A stretch of DNA of 64,000 nucleotides from Kudoa neothunni (taxonomy: Eukaryota; Cnidaria). The notes below the pieces were generated by a model. That model worked only from the letters and a program-made list of their open reading frames with translations. It was not told the DNA's origin and ran no database searches. The translations under genes and the position numbers were made by a program. Position 1 is the first letter of the stretch. The number at the start of each line of letters is the position of its first letter. The stretch is taken from contig OZ199838.1 of assembly GCA_964304625.1 (NCBI GenBank), positions 12,710,001 to 12,774,000 on the forward strand. The letters are read 5' to 3'. Below are positions 12,961 through 24,007 of the stretch, one piece after another.

Positions 12961-13074
12961 ACCTAGCTCAGGAGTGGTTACGATCGAAACATGAAAACTC
13001 ATTGAAGTTTTTCGATTTTTATTTTGAAATAAATAACAAGAATATATTTTACTACCAGTAATACAGTCGGTGAC

Positions 13075-13172
13075 TGTAATATGTATTTTGCGCTAATGAA
13101 AAACCCCTTTTATCAAAGCACAAATAATCCGATCATCAACCGGCTGCTGCCGGGTTAAGTTGGTACGCTACA
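13075..13172 (-). repeat. 3' LTR of the gypsy fossil
   Basis: 98-bp repeat with TG...CA ends, matching 17165-17261. The preceding five bases, GTGAC (13070-13074), are repeated directly after the other LTR (17262-17266) as the target-site duplication. Confidence 0.92.
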
Positions 13173-16100
13173 TTCCTCCCCTCCATAAGTTTGAAAACCA
13201 TCATATTTTGACGGTAATAATATTGCTCTACCACTTGAGGTTATTGTAGTTGGATTCTTTATTGGATGGTTTGAATAGCCGGAGGATTTAGGGAGGTGGC
13301 ATAATCTTATTAAATGGTTTCGAGGTTCTAATAGTATCATTGAAGTGTACGTTTAGCAATTTATCATCAGAATCTTGAACAGTGTATACCAATCCATTTC
13401 TTTTGATAATTCTGTAAGGTCCTTCATATTTCGGTGATAATGATGTTACTTTTCTTTTTTTGATTAAAACATAATCTCCAATCGGGTGTGACTTTAGGCG
13501 GCAGTTCCGATTGTAATATTTGCACTGTCTCAGTTGTGATTGCTTAATGTTTGATAAGGCTGATTTTGATAATACTCTTAATCTTTTCTCTAACTCTTTA
13601 GCATAAGTATGAATATCGGAATTCGATGTTTTCTCTGAAACAAAAACATTTTGGCTTGGGGGTTCGTAACTCTCTACCGTAAATTAATGAAGCTGGCGTG
13701 TAACCAGTAGTCGATGAGATAGTTGTTCTGATGGCAAAAAGAGCATAATCAAGGATTTCATCCCAGTCTCTCGTGCCTTGTTCATAAAGAATAGATTTGA
13801 GTTTTGTTTTCAAATTGCGAACTTGTCTTTCTGCCAATCCATTCCCTTCAGGATGATAAGCTGTTGAATGGCTGTGGTTTATTTGTAGTGATTTGCACAC
13901 ATCATTAAATAAGCGAGATTCAAATTGACTACCTTGATCAGTATGGATGCGTTGAGGAACTCCATGGCGCGATACAATTAGGCTCACTAAAGCATCCGCC
14001 GTTGATTTGGCGTCGATAACTTGAAGTGGGCAAGCTTCAACCCATTTACTGAATTGATCAACAAATAGAAGAATATATCTATTTCCCAACTTAGTTCGCT
14101 CCAGAGGACCAATGAAGTCGGCATGCCACATGAAAGCTTGGGATTGTAACAGGTATCGGCATTAAGGGCGCTTTAGGCTTAGAGTTTTCCCCTTTGATTT
14201 TGTACGCAAGTTTCACATTTAGACACAAAGTTAGCAACATCAACGTCCATATTGGTCCAATAACAAGTTTTTCGAATTTTGTTAAGTGTTTTATTCACAC
14301 CGCAATGTGCCGTTTCCTGGTGGATACAGTTGATCATATGAGTTTGAAGTTTCTTAGGGGACTATTGGAAGGTTACCGTTTCTAGATTGATGATAAAGGA
14401 TTCCATTTTCAATATTGAGATTTCGTTTTTCTTTGCCAGAGTTGCCACGCAGATTTGCTTTTCAATTTCCTGACGTTTCCACTTTCTATAGCTTCTTTAA
14501 CTTGGACAATCATGGGATCGGTTTTTTGTTCAGACATCAATGTACTAATATCAATATTGGGTGTTATCATAGCAATACTTCGAGAGAGAGCATCGGCGCA
14601 TTGGTTGTTTTTCCCTTGAATATATTTAATTTCAAAATCGAACTCCTCCAATTCCAAAATCCATCGAGCTCTGCGACCACGCGGATCTTTAGAATTTTTT
14701 AGATATACAAGTGGGTTGTGGTCTGTATAGATAATAAAACGGCAACCGAGTAAATAAGGTCTGAACTTTCTTATTGCATGGATGATCGCCAATGCTTCCT
14801 TTGTCTATAGTTGAATACTTTTGTTCGGTTTTTGTTTAATTTGTGACTAGTATAAGCAACAATGCATCTTTTTGTTTCTTGAAACAGGACGGCCCCTGTG
14901 GCCACGTTGGAAGCATCAGTTTCAATTGAGAAGGTTTTTTGAAAGGTCTGGAAAACACAGTTCAGGAGATTGTTTAACTAGCTCTTTGATCTTCAAGAAG
15001 TGGTTTTGGCATTGATCATTCCAACAGAAAGGATGCGATCGTTTCTAGCAATTGTGTCAGAGGAGCGGAAACGTCAGCCAAATTTTCAAGATGTTTATGT
15101 AAAAAGTTTACTGTGCCCAAAAAACTTCTGAGATCGTCCCCTGTTAGATGGAGTTTTCCACTTCAAGATAGAGTCGATTTTCTCTGGATCGCATTTGATG
15201 CCATTTTTCGAAATAATAAAGCCAAGATACTTAAGTTCATTTTGGTAAAACTTACTCTTCGAAAGATTAACACGAAGATTCTCTCGAAGCAATATCCTCA
15301 GGACTGTTTTAACATGCTTGGTATGATCGGTTACATTTCGAGAGAAAAATTATTATATCATCTAGATACGCCATGGCATTAGGAACATTTTTCAGTATAA
15401 GCATCCATTCCTCGTTGGAATGTTGCCGGAGCATTCGACAAGCCAAATGGCATCTTGATAAATTCAAAAAGACCAAGACCATTCCCAGGAGAAAACGCGG
15501 TTTTTGGGAATATCTTCTTCCGCGACGGGTATCTGCCAATATCCACACTGAAGGTCAAGTGTGGTGAAGATAGTTGATCCAGAGAGGCACGTCTAATGTA
15601 TCATTCAGTCTGGGGGAGTGGATATTCATCTCGCTGAGTAATATTGTTGAGTTTGCGATAATCCACGCACATCCCTAGTCTTACCATCTTTTTTTGGAAC
15701 CAAAACTACAGAAGAGCACCAGGGGACTACTTGATGGGCGGATTATATTATTGCGGAGGGCATCCTCTACCTGCTTGGTGATTTCATCTTTATAATGTAA
15801 AGGCAGTCTGTATGGCTTGGTTACGACTGGTTTTGAATAGCCAGTATCGATGGTATGGTAAATGGATTTTGCAGTAAGTAGATCATTGACACTTGTTGCG
15901 AATACAGTTTTTGAATTCATCTAATACATCATTTGCCAACTTATTCAGACTGGTATTAGCATTGTTATCCGAAAAATTCACATTAGCAGTTATTGCATCG
16001 GTCGTAGCACCATCATGGAATACATTTGCACCAGTAGACTTAAGAAAATCTCGACCAATAATAGCATCATAAACCAGGGTTGGTGGTAACAAGGGCATCA

Positions 16101-17164
16101 AAGGGCGAAAATTTATTATCCCATTGTACATTTACGGGTACTAAAGATATGACTTTTATAGGAGACCCCAGAGGCCGTATACAAGTTCAAATGTGTTGGT
16201 TGATAGGGGCAATTTTTTGGTATAATTGAAGACTTTATAATTGTATACGCAGAACCGGGTGTCAATGATGGCTTTGAAAGTTTTAGAAGAATACAGGAAA
16301 TGAAATTAAAGTAGTCCAAGGTTGCGTTGGAACATCCGGGCTCTGTGTTGTAAGGCAAGTAAGATCTAGTGTTGTCGGGGGAACCGTTTTTGACCTCCAG
16401 TTTCCCCCTCTTAAGTTTCCCAAATAGCTTCGGCATATTCTTCTAAGGTGACCCTGTTTTCCACAGTATGAACAGATTGCGTCGCGTCTACAAACCGATG
16501 TTTTGTGATTGAAGCTTCCACATTGTGAACATTCGTTCGTTTGAGTTCTATGGGCTTTGTTATCATTCTTATATCGCATATTTTTGATGAATTGCAGAGA
16601 CATTAGAAGTTTCGGGTTCATTTCCAATACAGCAGACGTCATTTCTCTTTTCTAACTTGGAGTACAACTCCACTTTTTCGATGATCTCTTCGAGACTCAA
16701 CTTATTTTCAGCCTTCAAAACAAGTTTCAATGTATCATTTTGGAACACATTCGATGACTTTCGGTCTCAAAAGAAAGTTTATATCATCTTGACTCATGTT
16801 TGGTCTCGCTATTCTCATATATTCAAGAAGACGTTTGACATATGAGTCGATGTTTTCGCCTGGTCTTATGGAGCTACAAAGCAATTTATTCCACGAATCC
16901 AGAGGGCATTGCTTGTTTTGAGCATAGGTAACAATGTTTCTACGGAGTGCATTGAATTTACCCAATTCTGATACTCCTATCTCATTCGGAAGCAGAGAGA
17001 TTCGATCCTCAGCAGGTATGGCTAGGGCAGCAAAAGCATAGAGCTGATCTTCATTCCATTGGTTAGCAACCGCCATTAGCTCGAGGGTTTTCAGCTGATC
17101 GCATATTGGTTTTGCAAAATCAAATTCAAATGTAAACTTCATGTTAAACACGTTCGGGCACCAA

Positions 17165-17261
17165 TGTAATATGTATTTTGCGCTAATAAAAACCCCTTTT
17201 ATCAAAGCACAAATAATCCGATCATCAACCGGCTGCTGCCGGTTAAGTTGGTACGCCTACA
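17165..17261 (-). repeat. 5' LTR of the gypsy fossil
   Basis: 97-bp partner of the repeat at 13075-13172. On the minus strand the LTR is followed by TTGGTGCCCGAACG, a plausible tRNA primer-binding stretch, and gag begins within about 25 bp. Confidence 0.9.
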
Positions 17262-17479
17262 GTGACCACCAACTCGTGATCCCCTCGGGGGCAGGGGAAA
17301 ATTGCGAATTACACGTCAGTGACGTCTAATTCGCAATAGCTTTTGTGTGCGCGCGTGATAAAAATATAATGGAAATAATATTATTAAGAACTTTTGGGTT
17401 TCATCTGATGTATGTAAAACAATGTATTGGAAACAAAAATAATCATGTTTTGGAATCACTTACGAGGCGTTAATTGATA

Positions 17480-18017
17480 AAACTGGCGCGGTTTCATCGA
17501 CATTATGTATTTGATACTCCTTATAATTTTTCAAGAATTTAAAGAAGTTGAGTGTTCTAATCTGTAATGATTCCAATGGTTACCGTGCCAGTTTCGACAT
17601 GGAAACTGATTTTTTTAAGTTGAACCTATTTTTAAAGCCACGATACTATCCATAGCTAATATTTTTGAAATCATTTTCAGAAGAATCAATCTCATTTCTT
17701 TTGTTAGTTATTTCGATGGACGATAATTCGATTCTTTTCGACCTCATCCTAACAAACCACCCATACACACGTTGATCAGCGTCTTCATCTTTTCCTTTCT
17801 GCTTTTCTCTTTGTTTAGCTAGAAACAATTGACTTTCAAATGCCTGTTTAATTTTAGGCCTTTTATCTAAAATGCCATTTAAAGTTGAAATATAACCGAT
17901 TTTGAAGTGTTGAGTAGTTTCCGCCGTTCTATTTAAGGGCGATAAACTATCATAATATGTAATCATATCATTTTTCGTTTGAAGCATTATGGATTCGTGA
18001 ATTCTTTTTTTGGGCAT
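17480..18017 (-). pseudogene. pogo/Tigger transposase N-terminal remnant
   Basis: From the ATG at 18017 the protein starts MPKKRIHES and carries a CENP-B/psq-type helix-turn-helix (KFIG-like phrase FKIGYISTLNGIL, then RPKIKQAFESQL). A second DNA-binding part with VYGWFVRMRSKRIELSS, typical of the Tc5/CENP-B HTH, follows. About 480 bp from the start, after a frame change, QIHNVDETAP gives the first catalytic aspartate of the DDE domain. The rest of the domain is absent. Inactive. Confidence 0.75.
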
Positions 18018-19163
18018 TTAGAAATAATTACGAATTATCGGCCCCTACGAATTAACAGTCACCAATGTAATAATAATAGAAATAATGAAAATTAGTTTAT
18101 TCAATTTTATTGGTATGACTCTTCTTCAATTTGCAGACACATTTAATATCTTTGTATATAAGTATAATTTAAAATTTTCTGTATTGTATCCTTAAGGTGT
18201 GTACATTTAAAAGTTATGCAGAACATAGTTTTCACTACATAAGATTATTATCAATATTATAAGAGTTAATCATTTGGTTGATAGAACAGAAGCTCCGTCA
18301 AATGAATACACTAATACGTTATAAAGCAATATATATGTATATTTTTTGTGTCGATAATTTTTTATACTTGCTGGTTGGTTTTGGTGACAAAATAATAAAA
18401 AATAAATAAAATGCTTTATTTTCAATATGTTTACATTTGTCTGGAACTAGAGGTCATTATGTAACCTCATTATACAAAAGGCGATTTTTATAATTATAAA
18501 TATATCCGTTCAATTATTGTAATTTCCTTGTACAATTAAATATTAAATAAATTATAAGTTTCTAATGTATTATAAATATGGGAAATATTATGATAATCAC
18601 AGTAATATCATAATTTCTCGTACCATTAAAAAAATAAACTACTAAGAAAATTATATAAACTAAAGTTCGTCGGTTTTGACATTTCTAATCAGCGAAAATT
18701 TTAATATTTAGAATTTTTTCTGGGTAAAAGTTAATTTAAATTAAAACAAATTATCTAAATCTATAACTATTGAGTCAAATATGGTTTTTACACTTAAATG
18801 CTATAATATGACTAAGTTGGAGATAATGATAGCCACAAAATTGTATAGATGTGGAAATTTAGAGAAATACAACATAAAAAAAAACACTCAAAGTTGTGCG
18901 CACGCTACGATAATGACCGAAGCTGCATTTTTTTGATTTTTTAAACTGATATTGTAATAATCTCTATATTATTGCTGGCGTTAGTCGCGACACGTTGTTA
19001 TTTTGTGCTCATCGTCTTCTTGTGCGCTCGTTACAGATATTTTTAAAGATATTTGTAATCACTCCATATTCAAAAAATGGTAAACAGACGATTTATTATA
19101 AAATCGGAAGGTTTGCACACGCGCAAAAGGACGAATTTTTGGATGTGGATACTCCCCATTACG

Positions 19164-19942
19164 CTTAATTTTTTATTTTAGCGACTCGTATACAGATTTA
19201 ATTTTTTGAGAACCCATTATACAGTCGGTAATCGATTTTGCTTACTTTATGTAAATTTATTAAATTATGATTTTAAATATTTGTTTATATAAAGAAATAT
19301 AGTCCAGTTAACGGTAATTTTGGTTCAAATAATTGACTGTAAATGATACAAAATATATACCTCAAAATCACGTGGCTTACTGATTTTGCACAATTTTTGT
19401 ATGCACTCTGTTGATCAATATAGAATTATTCCCAGACAAATTAAAAATATAACAACAAGCGAAAGTAGAATATAAGAACATTAGAGGAAAAATATAAAAT
19501 CATAAAATATTTGAAAAACGTTAAGACAGCCACTGTAAAACAATTCGACGTATCAAATATAGCAACCTCAAGTGGCTTTCTTTGAAAAAGGAATTAAATT
19601 TTCTCACTAGTTTAAAAAAGTGTAGATCATTTTTTATTTTTGGTAGAATTGGAAATTAATGTGTATATATTATAGTGGGTTGAAATACGACACAATTTAA
19701 AATAATTAATTTTTTCAAAAGTTGAAATTAAGTATTAATTGGGTTTCTAATTTGTTGTAGAATTTATATTCATTTGTATTGTATTATATCAAGAAAGGGG
19801 GTTATTTTTCCTTTTTCATTCCAAAAATGAGATATTAATTATTATGTGCATACGCAAAAGTGTTTAATTATTTCTAGACCTTAGGAGCAAAGCGGGTGGG
19901 CCACTAATAATTAAATAAATATAACAACTAGTGACACTTTAA
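19164..19942. other. AT-rich spacer, nothing recognised
   Basis: No coding segment seen. A TA-CAGTCGGT phrase near 19210 resembles the pogo end at 13064 but has no partner. Confidence 0.45.
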
Positions 19943-19985
19943 CCCTCTAACGAATTTGGGGTCTTAAACCTCAAAGTGATTTTAA

Positions 19986-22226
19986 CCTTCCAAGTAAAAT
20001 GGGGTATTTTTATACCCCAGGCCTATTTAATCTTTAATTTTTTTACCTCTGTAACGGTGGAGTTAGTTGCGCTGTCGATAGGAGAAGCCATGATAAAATA
20101 TACTCGAAAAACAATCTACTTAGATATCACTAATCTAAATCCGGTTGACGCGTGTCATCCGTTACAACCTCAAATCTAAGAGCAAAACTTTTTATATTCC
20201 ATCTAATCTTCTAACGTTTTATAGTATATAATCTACTTGATGATGAAAATTTTTTTGTTTTGTAAAATAAAATATAATGCACAAATACCCTCCGAGTAAA
20301 ATTGGGGTATTTTTACATCCCACATTTTTTAGACTAAATTTTTTAGAATAAAAAATAATATTCATTCGGTAAATTTGATACATTTTCGTCACGATTTATT
20401 GTGTAAATAAACAAATATTACCGGGCATATTGCACTGTGCATGAATCATCGGACGTTGGTGAAATGAGTTCGAGTGAATATAGCGACAGCTGTTCTGATA
20501 CTGATTCTTCAGACATAGATTATTCCTTAATGCGTGATACGTCATCAGATAATTCGGAAATTGAAACCAATGCTCCATCTGACTCTCTAATAGATAAGAA
20601 TGGAATCTTCTGGACAATCGAAAAACCCTCCACTTCTAGAACTGCAATCGAAAATATTTCTACTAGTCGTACTGGTGTTTCGTCTTTCGTTCTGCAGAAT
20701 TTAAATGCAATTATTGATACGTTTAAAGTGTTTTTTCACCAGGGAATATATGATTTAATTTTTAAAACATACAAATCAACAACCGTCGAAGAATTTTTTG
20801 GGTTAGAAGAGGGAAGACAAGTTTATCGTGACTTATTTTCTTTAAATAGATCCCGGCAAACCAAAAGAGCTCTTTATTTTGACGATTCGGAAACACCGGA
20901 GACAAGAAAACATTAGATAAATTTTACCACATTCGTGAACTCTGAGATATCTGGGTTGACTCGCTTATCCAGAGTTTTCGACCTTTTGAGGACCCTTGCA
21001 TCGACGGTCAACTTGTGTCTTTTAGAGGTCGTTGTAAATTCAAACAATATATGCCAAAGAACTCTTCAAAATATGGCCTAAAGATTTTTCTAATAACTGA
21101 CCCAAAGTCAATATTTGTTTCCAATGCAATTGTCTATTTGGGGAAGCGATCTCAAAATGATCCAAGGGCTGTGAATGTTGGGAGGAATATTGTTTTAGAG
21201 TTGGTGGAACCGATTGAACGTTCTAGTCGAGATGTGGTGTGCGATAATTTTTTCGTGTCAATTGAGTTATCGTATGAATTGTTACAAACAAAACTTATGA
21301 TTTTTGGAACGATGCGTTCAAATGAGAGAGAGATACCGCCATATTTGAGGCCAGATAGAACGACTCCTCTTCATTCATCTCTTTGCTTTTAATAACAAAA
21401 AAATGATACTATCATATATGCTTTGTTCCTCCTCAACAAACATCCAAATATCAAAACGAAAGCCATTTAAATCCGATGTCATACTGCATTATAATGCAGT
21501 ATGACATGGAGCTGATACGATTTCCAGATTATTGGCAGCAATAAATGTTAGATAAATAACTTGTCGTTGGCCGTTAATTGTTGTCTTTAACATGGTTTGA
21601 TATCAGTCTGATTAATGTGTTTTGTATACACGAAAATTTATTCCCTTCTTCAAAATTACTCAGGAGGGAATTTTTGAAAATTATGGCAACCCAATTGACA
21701 CATCGACTGCTTTTGAGACGGAAACAAAATATGACAGCTAGTGAAGACTCCACTGTCATATCTGTTATAACTGGACAAAGTAGTTATGGGATATGTCGAT
21801 TTTGCGACAGGAATTATGATAGAAAAACCAAAATAAAATGCGACATTTGTGCTTCATCTTGTTGCAAATTCCATTTCAATCATGTTTGTTTTAATTGTTT
21901 TAACCGATAACTTTGATGTCAATGTTGGCTTATTATTAATGTTATTCTTTTGCTCTTATATTTAATAGAATAATTCTAACGCTACTTAAAAGCTTTCCTA
22001 AATTAGAAAATAGGATCTTATGGACGTATTGTCAATACACATTATACACCAGGTGATTAAATTTTGATTTCGCGCATGCACGTTGTGCTTAGCTAGAAAT
22101 GTTGGTGTATAATTCCAAATTTAATGGATAACAAATTTTCAAACTTTACAAAAATAATTATTTTTATATTCTGAATTGTTTGATGCAAAAAAATATGGGG
22201 TTTAAATTTTCAAGTGGCTTGGAAGG
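19986..22226 (+). mobile_element. Inner piggyBac-like element with transposase
   Basis: TTAA precedes CCTTCCAAGTAAAATGGGG at 19986. The right end at 22226 reads CCTTCCAAG on the opposite strand, next to TTAG, a decayed TTAA. A subterminal copy, CCTCCGAGTAAAATTGGGG, occurs at 20289. It encloses a decayed piggyBac transposase. Confidence 0.65.
20437..21910 (+). pseudogene. piggyBac transposase (DDE_Tnp_1_7), decayed
   Basis: An acidic serine-rich N-terminus (SSEYSDSCSDTDSSDIDY) starts near 20461. After frame changes the first catalytic segment IDGQLVSFRGRCKFKQYMPK is at about 21000-21060 and CDNFFVSIELSYELL, with the second aspartate, at about 21240. HGADTISR at about 21510 holds the third. 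The C-terminal cysteine-rich domain (CRFCDRNYDRKTKIKCDICA, then HFNHVCFNC) ends at 21910. In the first segment D-E is replaced by D-G. The region between the N-terminus and the first aspartate is shortened, and at least three frame changes or stops occur. Inactive copy; the family is clear. Confidence 0.85.
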
Positions 22227-24007
22227 TTAGACTGATTATAATATTTTAGGGATTCATTCAAAACACCTGAACTTCAATTAATTAATTTATTATTTACGAT
22301 AATTACAACCTACTAAACTTTGAAAGAAATTAACGTTCTTTCGCTTTAATATAAAAATTTACACTCCAACGAAGATGGGGTCATTTGGATCCCGGTTTTT
22401 TATTCTACGATCATTATACAAGAAAATATTTCAAAATTCCTTGCAAATTTTAAGAAATTTCTAACGACAGAACTTTAAGAAAAATATGATTCATTGGACC
22501 AGTTAAATTCACCCAAACTCAAATCAGCAACCTAATATAACATAACACTTCCTACAAGTTTACTGATTTTTAAAATCGAGCGTGATAATTTTTTGTGTTT
22601 AAATTAGATAATATAATATTAGTTTCCGCAAAATTATTATTAGTTAATATCAAAGGATAACCAAGTAATTAAAACATCTGATCCATGCTATTTCTGAGAA
22701 ATCTAAATAATGTAATTTAATTTGAAGAAAATATTCTGAAAATTTTAACTCGCCAAAATGACAAAACACAAACACTCATTGCATTAGTTGTCATTAGGTG
22801 CGAAGGGTATTTCAGTGGATTTCGTTCTTTGAGTAAGTATAATCAATATTCAAAAAAATTTTTGGTTTTTCTATTTTTTTGTTTCTCTATAGTTTGAAAA
22901 AATTGTTTATTTTTTAAATAAAATTCACGAAACAATACATGTTTACAGAATAAGATTTTAAAGGATTAATTGGTTCAATGAATCAACTTTTTCACAAAAT
23001 TCTATCGGTATTAATCACTTAAACTTTGTGCAAAATTTTGAAATAATTTTTTCCAACTATCGTAAAAGAAAATCCTGAGATCTAAAAGACCCCACGTTCG
23101 TTGGAGTGTAGTCGTTTTTGTGTACCTTAAAGGTTTAATATTTATTTACCAAAAAAATAACTGCTATAATAAATTTCCTCCATACATCTAAGTTACACGC
23201 CCTCGAATTAAAAATCACTATCAATTATTTTACCAATTCTTTAATATAAAATAATAAAAAACAGCTCCTTTTTTTACATATTGGATTAATGATATTACGA
23301 CAGTAAATATTTCTTGATAAACCTCGATGAGTCATCAGTCATCACTAAGAAAAATATTGTAATTGTTTACACATATGCATGCTTAACGGAATAAATGGTT
23401 CACACATTGTAATTTTATCTATGTGGGAACCTTTTATTGCATCAAACCGTGGAATTTCTGAATGAAAACAACTTTTCCACATTTTTCATCAAGCAGTCTA
23501 GACAAAAATATGTGTCGTGATTATTTCCTTTGTCACCAAATAGTTTGTTTGGTTTCGGGTGCCAAATATACACTAAAGTGTGAATCTTCTGGAAAAATAT
23601 CGCAATATCAAATATTTGGTAGAACTAAGTCGATATTCATTATATATCCTCATAAAATTATTTCTAAATTATTCTACTTACTTTAAAACATAAATATTTT
23701 TATCGCTGTTCCAATATTGAGATATTGAGATACTGAGATGTGCGGGTTACTATAATAAATACCTTAAAATCCATGACCATGTGCACGCAATGCCAATACC
23801 AATCGATGCATCGACAATCAAATAGCATCAATTGTTTCCACTCTAAGACCATCATCAGCAATTTAACCTTCCCTTATTACATCCACGTAGCGTATTCGAT
23901 CTTTAAGTAGATTAATTGAAAATTATAAAGTGCTAATTCACATATAAGCCGGTTAGTTGACTCATATTTGAGGTTGCTCAAGTTGTTCTAATCAATTTTG
24001 AATAATA

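Larger units (their letters stand above)
13075..17261 (-). mobile_element. Ty3/gypsy LTR retrotransposon fossil, Mag-like short LTRs
   Basis: Fossil LTR element of the Ty3/gypsy (Metaviridae) group, 4.2 kb, in minus orientation. Parts in order from the right: 5' LTR, primer-binding stretch just inside it, gag with two CCHC zinc knuckles (about 16.4-16.6 kb), protease region, reverse transcriptase (about 15.1-15.9 kb), RNase H (about 14.4-14.8 kb), integrase (about 13.6-14.1 kb), 3' LTR. The LTRs are only about 98 bp, as in the Mag lineage. The element is broken, with of the order of ten interruptions across gag-pol. The LTRs are about 97% alike and the 5-bp target duplication is perfect, so it is fairly young and the latest insertion in this nest. 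Confidence 0.9.
13064..18067 (-). mobile_element. pogo/Tigger-type (Tc1-mariner) element, internally deleted, split by a gypsy insertion
   Basis: TA dinucleotides flank both ends (13062-13063 and 18068-18069). The left end reads CAGTCGGTGAC and then, beyond the inserted gypsy copy, CACCAACTCG from 17267. The right end on the other strand reads CATTGGTGACTGTTAATTCG, an imperfect inverted match. Once the gypsy insertion is discounted only about 0.8 kb remains: the N-terminal DNA-binding region and the start of the DDE domain. It sits inside the outer Merlin element. Confidence 0.6.
11472..19163 (+). mobile_element. Outer Merlin element, split by nested insertions
   Basis: Inverted repeats of roughly 190-270 bp lie at 11472-11660 and 18893-19163. 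Both contain 'aaattcgtccttttgc', a phrase around 'gcagcttcgg' and 'gcgcacaactt' in opposite orientation. The outer ends read GGTAATAGGAG and CGTAATGGGGAG, like the GGTAATGG start of the Merlin element at 5778. A Merlin transposase remnant lies inside at 12304-12960. Without the pogo/gypsy insertion at 13064-18067 it would be about 2.7 kb. The 8-bp flanks no longer match, and the inverted repeats differ more than those of the 5.8-kb copy, so this is the older insertion. Confidence 0.7.
19943..23134. mobile_element. Outer piggyBac-like element, interrupted by another
   Basis: The left end is TTAA then CCCTCTAACGAATTTGGGGTC from 19943. The right end at 23134, read on the other strand, is TTAA then ACCTTTAAGG, with CACAAAAACGACT and CTCCAACGAACGTGGGGTC further in. 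The same asymmetric arrangement, including an internal repeat (here at 22358-22390), is seen in the element at 40499-41721. Discounting the inner element at 19986-22226, about 0.95 kb remains. No transposase of its own survives. Confidence 0.55.
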
